A DNA stretch of 64,000 bases from Ignavibacteria bacterium (lineage in GTDB: Bacteria; Bacteroidota; Ignavibacteria; Kapaibacteriales; Kapaibacteriaceae): NCBI GenBank assembly GCA_015709655.1, contig CP054181.1:1980207-2044206 (forward strand), given 5' to 3'. Shown here in pieces: positions 1 to 7,668 of this stretch (position 1 is the first letter of the stretch; every line of letters starts with the position of its first letter). Made by a program: the position numbers and the translations under genes. Below the pieces are notes generated by a model. That model saw nothing but the letters and a program-made list of their open reading frames with translations, did not search any database and was not told the origin of the DNA.

Positions 1-2
1 CA

Positions 3-794
3 CTGATTGGCATGGGAATTCTAATTGTGTTCCCGTCGGCCGGTATTACGATACAATTGGCTGCACTTGTAGGTATGGCGGCGATGTTTGCCGGTGCTTC
101 ACGTGCGCTGTTAACATCAATCATATTTGCCTTTGAGACAACGGCACAGACCAATGCGCTGATACCGTTGGTGGTAACGTGTGTGGCAGCATATCTGGTA
201 TCGTTCTTCCTGATGGAGCACACGATCATGACAGAGAAGATTGCACGGCGTGGCGTTAAAGCGCCCGATTCATATCAGGCTGACTTGCTTGAGCAGGTAA
301 CCGTAGCCCAAATGCTTAAGGGTGATGGTACGGTGCTTAAGTCCGAGAATACAATTGCTGAAGTGCTGAACCTGCTGAGCACTGAGCCGGATAACTACTC
401 AAACTACTTTATCGTTACCAACAACGACGGTAGCTATCAAGGAATTATCAGCTCGTCGAACCTGTTTGCTGCACATCATAACCCGGAGAAATCAGTTGCC
501 AGTTTGATTAAGCGACGTCCGGTATTTGTGTATGCAAACAACTCGCTGCGTTCTGCCGTCGAAATCATGGCCAACGAAAATGTTGACGTGTTGCCGGTTG
601 TGTCCGGTGACAACATGGTCGTGGTTGGCGTACTGTCATACCGCGATATCCTGGCCACGTACAAACACGAAGTTAACGAGCACGAGATCCATCAGCCTAA
701 CATCATTGTAAAGAGGCGCAGTCTGCAAATGCTGGTTCGCTGGAGGAGGATGGTGGGTCGTGTGCAGCACAAATCAGACAACAGTAAAACGTAG
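3..794 (+). CDS. ClC-family chloride channel/antiporter, C-terminal part (5' end outside window)
   Basis: The reading frame is open from the left edge, so the N-terminal membrane part of the gene is missing. The first 85 or so visible residues are the last membrane helices of a ClC protein: a segment with ALVGMAAMFAGASRALLTS and IIFAFETT, followed by a helix ending in the basic stretch KIARRGVKAP, matches the family's C-terminal helices. The rest (about residues 95-230) reads as a tandem CBS pair, with the repeats around AQMLKGDGTVLK and SLIKRRPVFV, ending in a basic tail. ClC proteins move chloride, often in exchange for protons, across the inner membrane; CBS pairs usually sense adenine nucleotides. 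It is convergent with the next gene, with only 6 bp between the stops. The family call is secure; channel versus exchanger cannot be decided without the missing part. Confidence 0.85.
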   Translation: MIGMGILIVFPSAGITIQLAALVGMAAMFAGASRALLTSIIFAFETTAQTNALIPLVVTCVAAYLVSFFLMEHTIMTEKIARRGVKAPDSYQADLLEQVTVAQMLKGDGTVLKSENTIAEVLNLLSTEPDNYSNYFIVTNNDGSYQGIISSSNLFAAHHNPEKSVASLIKRRPVFVYANNSLRSAVEIMANENVDVLPVVSGDNMVVVGVLSYRDILATYKHEVNEHEIHQPNIIVKRRSLQMLVRWRRMVGRVQHKSDNSKT

Positions 795-800
795 TGGTGG

Positions 801-1445
801 CTACTGAAGCTCACGGAATGCAAGCTGCCTGTCGCCCGGCGTAACCAGGCTTGTGCGAATACCAAGTGCTGCCGCTGCAGCCGTATTCAGCGGACTGTCA
901 TCATACAACGCCACCAGGGAAGGATGTACGCCATGCTCCTCACATACATGCATGAAGAACTCGGCATCAGGCTTCCTGAGGCCGGCTTTGCAGGAGTAAT
1001 GCGCTGCATCTAGATTGAGCGGTGTAAGGCTTACAAGCCCGGGCAGCATGGACTGAGCAGTCTCCAGGTGTAACTCAGAGATGTTCGAGGTTAACACAAC
1101 CTTGGGTACGCTGCCCTGAACCGAGAAGTAGTGGTGTTTAAGTTCCGTAGGTATCTGTTCCGCAAACCAGAACGGTTCTACGATAATGGCATTCCATGCA
1201 TTACTGATGTGGTCGGAGGATGCCGTAAACCCAAAGTGATCCCGGAGCGCCTGATAGAATTCGGCAGTGGTGAGCATACCTTTATCGTAGCTGACAAAAA
1301 TCGGATTCTGTTCATCGTTTTCAAATTGGACAGGTGTCCCGTTGTATCCGGGTAGGGCCATGAAAGCGTTCCGAGTACGCCTGAAGTCAATCTTGAAAAG
1401 CACATTGCCCAAATCGAGCATCACAAGCTGAACGGGAGGCGTCAT
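801..1445 (-). CDS. HAD-like hydrolase, YihX-type phosphatase (214 aa)
   Basis: Haloacid dehalogenase superfamily protein of subfamily IA type, likely a cytoplasmic phosphatase for small sugar phosphates or similar. Motif I is MLDLGNVLF near residue 10; the second Asp of the usual DxD is Gly, as in the YihX group, which reads DLGNV. Motif II is the TSN of VVLTSNISE near residue 120, motif III the Lys in GLRKPDAEFF, and motif IV the DD of LYDDSPLNTAAAAALG. The length is typical. It lies 3 bp downstream of the PpiD-like gene, so the two are probably co-transcribed. The substrate cannot be inferred. Confidence 0.85.
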   Translation of the reverse strand: MTPPVQLVMLDLGNVLFKIDFRRTRNAFMALPGYNGTPVQFENDEQNPIFVSYDKGMLTTAEFYQALRDHFGFTASSDHISNAWNAIIVEPFWFAEQIPTELKHHYFSVQGSVPKVVLTSNISELHLETAQSMLPGLVSLTPLNLDAAHYSCKAGLRKPDAEFFMHVCEEHGVHPSLVALYDDSPLNTAAAAALGIRTSLVTPGDRQLAFRELQ

Positions 1446-1448
1446 AGT

Positions 1449-3224
1449 TTAGTACCGAAAACAAACCCACCTGAAGTCACGGATATCGGCTGTACGTGTT
1501 ATGTGGGTAAGAAAATCCGACCATTGCTGTTCGCGCTGACGCTGTACGTACAGATCACCCTCGGCTTGTAGCCACTCTGAAAACGGAGGAAGGTCGGTGG
1601 TTTTAGTGTTAATAATGTTTACAACATACCAGCCGGCATCACCACGGAACGGACCCATCATGCCTGCGCTGGTGGCGCGGCGGATGGCCAGTGATGCTGT
1701 TGGGTCGTACACTTCGGGGCCAACAAACCCTGTTGCATCAATCGTCTGGTCTCTCCACACGCTTGTTGTGGGGAGTTGTTCGGCAATAAACATTCGTCCG
1801 TCAGGCAGCGCCTTGCATAGTCCGTACATTGTCCGTGCCCTGGGTTCTAGGTGTGAACATGCCTTATTCCGAATGATGTCTTCAACAATGCGACTGCGGG
1901 CGGCATCAAGAGTAAGCAGGCCTGCAGGCAGCGAATCAGCTGCGATCACCAGCACCACCCCGCTGTCAGGCGTATCTACAGGCGGAGCCAAGCCCCCTAC
2001 AGGAACTTCGAAGGCAGCCTGCACTACCCGGTAGCTGCCAAAGACTTTATCGGTGGACGTAACCCATGGTGACATTGTAATTTTTTTGTTAAATCGTGCT
2101 TCGATCTCGTCGATAGGTGTACCATTGGAGTACATGTTTGCTGCCTGCCGGACATCTGCAAAAACACTGTCGGTAGTTTCTGCGCCTGGTTCAACCGGTG
2201 CAACAAGTATCCGTATGGCGTAATCGGGTGAGGTTTTATCCTGACGCCGCAGCACACTGTCAACCAGTATAATATGATAGCCCTGCGGATTCAGGATTGG
2301 TCCAACGCATGTACCGGGCCGGCCGTTGCGGGTAGAGGCAACAGCCTTATAGAACTCTCGCTGACTAACTGAATCGGCAGACAGAATTGTTGACGTATGC
2401 TTAACCTGCTGCGCTATTCCATCCCAGATTGAGTCTCGTTTCTCGGTATTATGTTCTCCATTGACGGCAGCAACAAATGACAGCATATCGCGGAGCACCA
2501 TTGATGAATCAAGGTGTGATGCAACAGTTTCCCAGCGCAGAGCGGCAAAGCGTCGCAGCGGCACATCCGACACGTAATCAGCCGTGTGTCTCTGGTACCA
2601 GTCATGAATTTCTGCATCGGTGGGTGTGTAACGCACATCCTTACACGGCAGGAAGTACACATCGGCCTCGGCCTGGTACGCTGCCTGCTTGTACAGTTCG
2701 GCCAAAGCAGCCGTATCAAGGGGGGTGATAGCCTCCCGATAGGCCCGCAGTGCATTCATGCGCAACACATCGGCAAGCCTGCTGCGTAATTCGTGCATAG
2801 TACTTGTAACCGATGCAACTGCCGAAGTAATATTCTTTAGCTTTGGATTTTGTGCTCGAACAAGTGAATCCGGCCGATACAGCATGGCTTCAAGAAGCTT
2901 TTTGTCGAACCGCCCCTTGTTATCGGTAAATCCGCGTTTCACATAGTCGGGAGTTGCATTCAGCAGTACCGAGTCAACCTGTGCGCTCGAAACGGCAATG
3001 CCGAGTTCATTTGTTTTTTGGCGAATCAGTTCTGTCTGCACCAGGGCATTCCAGGTATCCTGCATGATGCTGGCCGACGTTGAATGCGTCATTGAATACA
3101 GCTCGGATTTCCGTCCGATCTCGCGTGCATACGTTTCGAGCAGGATGGTGTCGCCATTCACGATACCGGCTACCGGAACTTCGGGTGTACTGGTTTGCAG
3201 GAGTAAGAAGAGTAGAAGTAGCAT
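1449..3224 (-). CDS. PpiD/SurA-like peptidyl-prolyl isomerase, periplasmic chaperone (591 aa)
   Basis: The chosen start (ATG at 3224) puts a hydrophobic MLLLLFLLLQTS at the N-terminus, a signal peptide or anchor; an in-frame ATG at 3314 would add 30 unconvincing residues. Next come a SurA-N-like helical region (VNGDTILLETYAREIGR, then VQTELIRQKTNELGI), two parvulin-like regions (around YAIRILVAPVEPG, and an earlier diverged one) and a charged C-terminal helical segment with QREQQW. Length and order resemble PpiD, which helps fold outer-membrane and secreted proteins as they leave the Sec translocon. That fits a region rich in secreted proteins. It probably forms an operon with the HAD gene. 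Parvulin catalytic residues are not clearly conserved by eye, so it may be a chaperone without isomerase activity. Confidence 0.7.
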   Translation of the reverse strand: MLLLLFLLLQTSTPEVPVAGIVNGDTILLETYAREIGRKSELYSMTHSTSASIMQDTWNALVQTELIRQKTNELGIAVSSAQVDSVLLNATPDYVKRGFTDNKGRFDKKLLEAMLYRPDSLVRAQNPKLKNITSAVASVTSTMHELRSRLADVLRMNALRAYREAITPLDTAALAELYKQAAYQAEADVYFLPCKDVRYTPTDAEIHDWYQRHTADYVSDVPLRRFAALRWETVASHLDSSMVLRDMLSFVAAVNGEHNTEKRDSIWDGIAQQVKHTSTILSADSVSQREFYKAVASTRNGRPGTCVGPILNPQGYHIILVDSVLRRQDKTSPDYAIRILVAPVEPGAETTDSVFADVRQAANMYSNGTPIDEIEARFNKKITMSPWVTSTDKVFGSYRVVQAAFEVPVGGLAPPVDTPDSGVVLVIAADSLPAGLLTLDAARSRIVEDIIRNKACSHLEPRARTMYGLCKALPDGRMFIAEQLPTTSVWRDQTIDATGFVGPEVYDPTASLAIRRATSAGMMGPFRGDAGWYVVNIINTKTTDLPPFSEWLQAEGDLYVQRQREQQWSDFLTHITRTADIRDFRWVCFRY

Positions 3225-3326
3225 GTGTGTAAAAATACCGCTCAATGCCGAAAGACTTTGCGACGGGTTGCAGACAGCAGTAGTTTTGAGCAGCCGGAGT
3301 GTTGAACAACTCAACTACACGTTTCT

Positions 3327-3848
3327 GTGTTCAATTTTATTACAGTATCAACCCGTTTTGGGATTCTTGCCGCTCTCTTCAACCATGAGGGTGTGCATGC
3401 CATTACGATTGCTGAATCAATTGACGGAGCCTACACTTCGCTTGTAGAAATGGCCGAGGCTTCGGTGCCGGAAGCAATCAACCCAAGCCCCCTCCCCAAT
3501 GCTGTCCTCAAACGTCAGCTTACCGGGCTGATAACAGGCGTTACGCCTGCTGACAGGATGCGGCTGTGTATCCGGGGAACACCGTTTCAGCAACGGGTAT
3601 GGTCGGCACTTTGCACCATTCCGCGAGGCGGTACCGAAACCTACGGTGGTATAGCTTCCAAACTGGGCCTGCCTGCGAGTGCAGCGCGCGCCATAGGTAG
3701 TGCCTGCGGTGCCAACATGTTTGCAATTGCGGTACCGTGCCATCGTGTGTTGCGGACGGATGGAGGGTTAGGGGGCTACCGCTGGGGCCTGGAACGTAAG
3801 GCTGCGCTGCTGCAGGCTGAGGCGGGAGTACAGCCACTGCTGCTTTGA
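3327..3848 (+). CDS. ogt: Methylated-DNA--[protein]-cysteine S-methyltransferase (173 aa)
   Basis: Suicide DNA-repair protein that takes the alkyl group from O6-alkylguanine onto its own cysteine. The signature PCHRVL (acceptor Cys) lies in the segment AIAVPCHRV near residue 140. It is preceded by the helix-turn-helix region FQQRVWSALCTIPRGG and ETYGGIASKLG and followed by GGYRWGLERKAALL, all in family order. The N-terminal 80 residues form the variable ribonuclease-like domain. Length and absence of an Ada domain fit Ogt. Transcribed divergently from the PpiD-like gene, about 100 bp between starts. Confidence 0.92.
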   Translation: MFNFITVSTRFGILAALFNHEGVHAITIAESIDGAYTSLVEMAEASVPEAINPSPLPNAVLKRQLTGLITGVTPADRMRLCIRGTPFQQRVWSALCTIPRGGTETYGGIASKLGLPASAARAIGSACGANMFAIAVPCHRVLRTDGGLGGYRWGLERKAALLQAEAGVQPLLL

Positions 3849-4045
3849 AATACATGGTCCTAACAAAGATCAAAACCAATGTGCTCACCGGGTACTCGGA
3901 GGCAATGCGCTAAAAAAATTTACACTATGGAGTGGGCCAGTCCGGGCGAACTTCTCAGCGTATAGGCCTTGATGAATCGGCTGAAGTCGTTCGCGCAGCC
4001 ACCAGTTCCGCTCGCTTTGAGTTCTGGTATCAAGCATAACTGAAT
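3849..4045. other. Gene-poor stretch next to the integrase remnant
   Basis: Together with the remnant this makes about 670 bp without an intact gene up to tRNA-Lys. A 64-codon minus-strand frame (3885-4079) has no recognisable product and may be decayed integrase sequence in another frame. No hairpin terminator or promoter stands out. Confidence 0.4.
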
Positions 4046-4324
4046 CTACAATCGAAACTTCGCAACATCGAAACAGCACTTCGACGCTTTTAAGGGGGGT
4101 TGGCGGTAGAGTTCGACAATGAAGGATTCGATAGACTTCAAGCGTCTTGTGTTGACATTGATGTGCGGGTCGGTCGGACGAAGTGCTTGACGGTCAACAT
4201 TCCAATGTTTGGGTTTGAGAGAAATTCCCGAACTACATCGCAGTCGTTGGCCAAAAACTGCCACATTGATCATCACAGCACTGCCAGATGGCGGTGGTTT
4301 GTTCAGATAGAATGAAGGACGCAT
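4046..4324 (-). pseudogene. Tyrosine integrase remnant (arm DNA-binding domain only)
   Basis: The 92-codon reading frame begins PSFYLNKPPPSGSAVMINV and continues with RLRCSSGISLKPKHWNV, then LKSIESFIVELYRQ. This is the pattern of the N-terminal arm-type DNA-binding domain of Bacteroidota phage and conjugative-transposon integrases: short strands, then 'S(T)GI.(V/L)KPK.WN', then a helix. Core-binding and catalytic domains are absent; the frame ends after the first domain and the sequence down to 3849 shows no recognisable integrase. The remnant lies on the same strand as tRNA-Lys and beyond its 3' end, where a tRNA-targeting element would sit. Recognised by pattern only. Confidence 0.5.
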
Positions 4325-4329
4325 AAACG

Positions 4330-4400
4330 AAGAAACCGTCAGTAGTGTGTTCGCGCACAGGCCTTACCTGAAATTTGAACTAACCTACTGACGGTTTCTT
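4330..4400. repeat. Perfect 16-bp inverted repeat, 39-bp spacer
   Basis: The arms AAGAAACCGTCAGTAG (4330-4345) and CTACTGACGGTTTCTT (4385-4400) are perfect reverse complements. The spacer holds no gene. It lies between tRNA-Lys and the integrase remnant, so it may be a mobile-element end or regulatory palindrome of the lost element. It lacks a T-run on either side and is not a convincing terminator. Confidence 0.75.
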
Positions 4401-4517
4401 ACAACAGCCTGAAATACGGCAGGAACACGGTGGATTTTCTCGTCTGCATAAACTACTCCAGAAGAGCTCGTTCGTCGCAAATCGTCTTCCTGTGGTTCCT
4501 GCCAATTTCAATGATTG

Positions 4518-4591
4518 TGCTCCCTCGGGGGCTCGAACCCCGGACCCACTGATTAAGAGTCAGTTGCTCTAGCCAGCTGAGCTAAGGAAGC
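4518..4591 (-). tRNA. tRNA-Lys (anticodon CTT)
   Basis: Full cloverleaf: acceptor GCTTCCT/AGGGAGC (one G-T pair), D-arm GCTC/GAGC, anticodon stem ACTGA/TCAGT with loop CTCTTAA, T-arm CGGGG-TTCGAGC-CCCCG, discriminator A. 74 nt, CCA not encoded. A TATTTTTG box on the same strand lies only 3 nt upstream (4595-4602), perhaps too close to be its promoter. The integrase remnant lies just beyond its 3' end. Confidence 0.97.
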
Positions 4592-4634
4592 TCGCAAAAA
4601 TAGACTTTTTTTTGAAATGTTTCAGACCAGGAAT

Positions 4635-4670
4635 AAAAAAAAGGTCACTGATGTGAATCAGCGACCTTTT
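4635..4670 (-). terminator. Rho-independent terminator of Ig/ASH gene 1
   Basis: On the minus strand a stem AAAAGGTCgCTGAT / ATCAGtGACCTTTT with a 4-nt loop runs into a T-tract, about 20 bp after the stop of the gene ending at 4692. Confidence 0.85.
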
Positions 4671-4691
4671 CAGGAGAAGTTAATCTGGCAC

Positions 4692-7391
4692 TTACCTGAT
4701 AACGTTCAGTTTCATGAAGTACGAACCTTCCGGTGTGGTAATTACGATATTGTACAAGCCGGACGATACCGAGCTTCCGGTGGCGGACGTGAGGTTCCAC
4801 TGTACTTGTTGCGTTGTTGGATGCAGTGTTGTAACGATATTACCCTGCGCATCAACAATCATTACCGTAGTAGCAGTACTTCCCGTATTGATGGTAACCG
4901 TTCCCGTTGCCGGATTCGGGTACGCACTCATGCCAGCCGAATATGCATCGGTTACCGATGCAGCAATTTCGCAGGTACCGCTGGCAGCAACAGCGCTGTT
5001 TCCACCTTCTGCCGATGTAATGAGCAGATTGGCAGTGTAGTTGCCGGGGTTAAGGGGCTTGAACTCGGCGCATACTTCTGCTGATGATCCTGCCTGTACC
5101 GTGAGCGGCAGGGCAGTGGTAATTGTAAACTCTGATACGTTAGTACCGTCAACAGTTACGTTGTCAATTGTAATATCGGCAGCTGTCGGGTTTGAGATGC
5201 TAAAGCACTTTACCCGCACTTCACCCTTGTCAACCGTGCCAAACGGTAACGTCCTGTCAGCCGAATACAGAACAACACCCGATCCTGAAATGGCAATAGA
5301 GCTTGTTCCTGCAGTAGCTGTTGACTGGATGTTTAGGGTAGCGGTCGAGGCGCCGACTGAGCCGGGAGTGAATTTGATTTTTACAGTGAGTGACTCACCC
5401 TTGTTAAGGGTGTTTGAAACGGGTGCAGTAACTGTGAAATCGGCAGCATTGGGTCCGCTAAAATTAAATCCGTTTATGGTTATCGGTACATTACCGCCAT
5501 TGCGAACCAGGGCGTCGAACGTGACTTCGCGACTGTATCCGAAAGGCACTCTACCCATATTGAGTGACGGTGATGAAAGGGCAATTGTCGGGACGCTTGA
5601 GGCGGGGTCAATCACTGTTAGCCTAAATGCTCTCGTTGTAACACTACCGCAGACGTTACTTATCGTAACGCGGTAGAAACCATCGTGCGAGAGATTCACA
5701 CTTGGAATGGTAAATCGGGTATTCGTGCTTCGCTGCACCACCTGGTCATTATGCATCCATACGATTTGACTACCTGTGGTCTGTCCCAGGTCGAACGTTA
5801 CAGATGCTCCAACGTCGGCAATCTGATCTGCGGGCGTTACGGGGATAGCCGGCATGTCAAGGACGTTCAGAACAGCCTGTGAGCTTGTTACGGTAAAGCC
5901 GCAGGTTCCGGTAACTTCAACGGTATAAACTCCGGAATGCTGCTTTGTTGCGTTGTTGATTTTCAGCTCGTAGTTATCGGAGTTGTTAATAGGATTGCCA
6001 TCCTTAAACCACTTGTAATGCAGGTCGGATCCCTCGGCATTCACATGTAGGCTTATACCCGAAGTACCGGCACAAACGTCGGCAGACTGAGGCTGAGTAC
6101 TGATAACGGGTGCTCCGTACACTCCCACGTATGCGCGGTTGGATGACACCTCGGCAGGACATTCGGTTAGGACTGAGCCGGGAACAATCACATGAACCCA
6201 GTAGAAACCTTTATCGCCGTCCTGCAGGTTAGCAAGTGTGAGTGAGCTGCCTGTAGCGCCGGCTATGGGCTGACTCTCTTTATACCACTGATAGCTTAAG
6301 GTAGCGCCTACGGCATTGGCCTGTAGGGTAGTAGTTGAACCGGGACAGAAGAGTCCACCTGCTAAAGGAGAAGCAAATTGTGGTTTAGCAGCAACGGCAA
6401 GAACGGCAGTGGAGCTGGTGACCGGCTTCCCGCAGGCGCCGCTGACAACAACATGGTACTTCCCATCATCACTGATGGTTGCGCTGTTCACGGTATATGT
6501 AGCAGATGTTGCTCCTGTGATTGCCTTGTTGTTGTGATACCACTGATAGGTAAGTGCAGTTCCGGTGGCTTTAACGGTCAGCGTGGCACTCTTCGACTCG
6601 CAAACCGCCTTGCTTTCCGGGTTAGCCGTAATGTCGGCGGGCTGCTGAACTGTTATCGTGAACTTCGGGCTGGTAACCTGCTTATCACATGAATTCGTGA
6701 TGGTAGCATACCACGTTCCGTCATGTCCGCTTTTTGAAGCCGATGGAATTTGCAATATTGGCACAGCAGTTTTAGCAAAGGCTTCGCCATTTCGATACCA
6801 GAGAACCGTAAGCCCCTTGGCATCAGCCATTGAAAACTGCAGGTTAACAATATCGCCCTCACAGGCCTTAACGTCTTTAGGACCAGCAACGATGACCGGC
6901 GGTGTGCATTCAACCTTTATTGCAAACGGGCCATTGTATTTCCAGGCATCCTTGCTGGTGTAGATACATGTTTTCGTGCCGGTTATCCCACCGCTCTTGA
7001 CGGCTTCCGAGATGCGGATGTAGCATTGGTCAACAGTTCCGAAGTCGGACGGTACGGTAAACTTTGCCGTCAGAACACCATAAAATTCCTTGCCATTATA
7101 GTCTGACTTCAGAAGTTCAGCAGTTGTCACGGTGGTCCAGGTCTGTGTACCGTCTGTTGACAGTTGTACCGGGAACTCGCTGGTTTTGGGGAAGTCAGCA
7201 CCGCGCAGGTACATCTCGGCTTCTACAGACATCACGTCGCCTGCTTTAACAGCCTTTGGGTTTGACTCCCCGTTTGCCGAGTACGAATACGTTGCAATGT
7301 AGCCATAGGCATATTCACATTGCGCCTGCATTCTGGAGGTAGAAGCTGCTATCAGCAAGCAGGAAAAAATGAAAGAATACAGTACCTTCAT
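4692..7391 (-). CDS. T9SS-secreted Ig-like/ASH-domain surface protein, array member 1 (899 aa)
   Basis: Signal peptide of 24 residues (cleavage after MQAQ), then an N-terminal domain (about 25-160) of unknown fold starting CEYAYGYIATYSYSANG. Five Ig-like domains follow (about 165-600), each with a Cys near the first strand (VCESKSATL, VCAGTSG) paired with one in the last (SGACG, TGTCG) and a central YQWY or YKWF. Two ASH/choice-of-anchor-D-like domains follow (about 600-815, VPFGYSREVTFDALV and FGTVDKGEVRVKCF). The C-terminus is a T9SS type A sorting domain: YPNPATGTVTI, SSGLYNIVI and the end MKLNVIR. A GGAG ribosome site precedes the ATG. It groups with member 2 by its N-terminal domain. Likely exported and attached to, or released from, the cell surface; adhesion is a reasonable guess, not shown. 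Confidence 0.85.
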   Translation of the reverse strand: MKVLYSFIFSCLLIAASTSRMQAQCEYAYGYIATYSYSANGESNPKAVKAGDVMSVEAEMYLRGADFPKTSEFPVQLSTDGTQTWTTVTTAELLKSDYNGKEFYGVLTAKFTVPSDFGTVDQCYIRISEAVKSGGITGTKTCIYTSKDAWKYNGPFAIKVECTPPVIVAGPKDVKACEGDIVNLQFSMADAKGLTVLWYRNGEAFAKTAVPILQIPSASKSGHDGTWYATITNSCDKQVTSPKFTITVQQPADITANPESKAVCESKSATLTVKATGTALTYQWYHNNKAITGATSATYTVNSATISDDGKYHVVVSGACGKPVTSSTAVLAVAAKPQFASPLAGGLFCPGSTTTLQANAVGATLSYQWYKESQPIAGATGSSLTLANLQDGDKGFYWVHVIVPGSVLTECPAEVSSNRAYVGVYGAPVISTQPQSADVCAGTSGISLHVNAEGSDLHYKWFKDGNPINNSDNYELKINNATKQHSGVYTVEVTGTCGFTVTSSQAVLNVLDMPAIPVTPADQIADVGASVTFDLGQTTGSQIVWMHNDQVVQRSTNTRFTIPSVNLSHDGFYRVTISNVCGSVTTRAFRLTVIDPASSVPTIALSSPSLNMGRVPFGYSREVTFDALVRNGGNVPITINGFNFSGPNAADFTVTAPVSNTLNKGESLTVKIKFTPGSVGASTATLNIQSTATAGTSSIAISGSGVVLYSADRTLPFGTVDKGEVRVKCFSISNPTAADITIDNVTVDGTNVSEFTITTALPLTVQAGSSAEVCAEFKPLNPGNYTANLLITSAEGGNSAVAASGTCEIAASVTDAYSAGMSAYPNPATGTVTINTGSTATTVMIVDAQGNIVTTLHPTTQQVQWNLTSATGSSVSSGLYNIVITTPEGSYFMKLNVIR

Positions 7392-7598
7392 AGGTGCTCT
7401 CCGTGGTTATATCGATGGATAAAGAAGCCGGGATTCGGCTGTCGAAATGACGCTGGTGATAAGCATATAGCGCTCCAGGAGAAATTTGGTTACACTGTGC
7501 GGAGCATTGCGGCACATTTTCAGCATTAAACCACGTCATCTGCTACAATTCTGACAGGCAGTGGTGAAATGCAGAGGATGTAAGACCAGCCTATCAGC

Positions 7599-7630
7599 AA
7601 AAAAAACGGGTATGCTGGCAAGCATACCCA
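7599..7630 (-). terminator. Terminator of Ig/ASH gene 2
   Basis: Stem GGGTATGCT / AGCATACCC with a GGCA loop on the minus strand, followed by a run of eight T (A at 7599-7606). Confidence 0.85.
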
Positions 7631-7668
7631 TTGTGAGTTGTGAGATGTAGTAAGCTACGTTAATTTGA

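Noticed and set aside
4595-4602. TATTTTTG as a promoter of tRNA-Lys
   Set aside because: It lies only 3 nt before the tRNA and the -33 box is imperfect (TCTG), so a start at the mature 5' end would be needed; kept only as a possibility.
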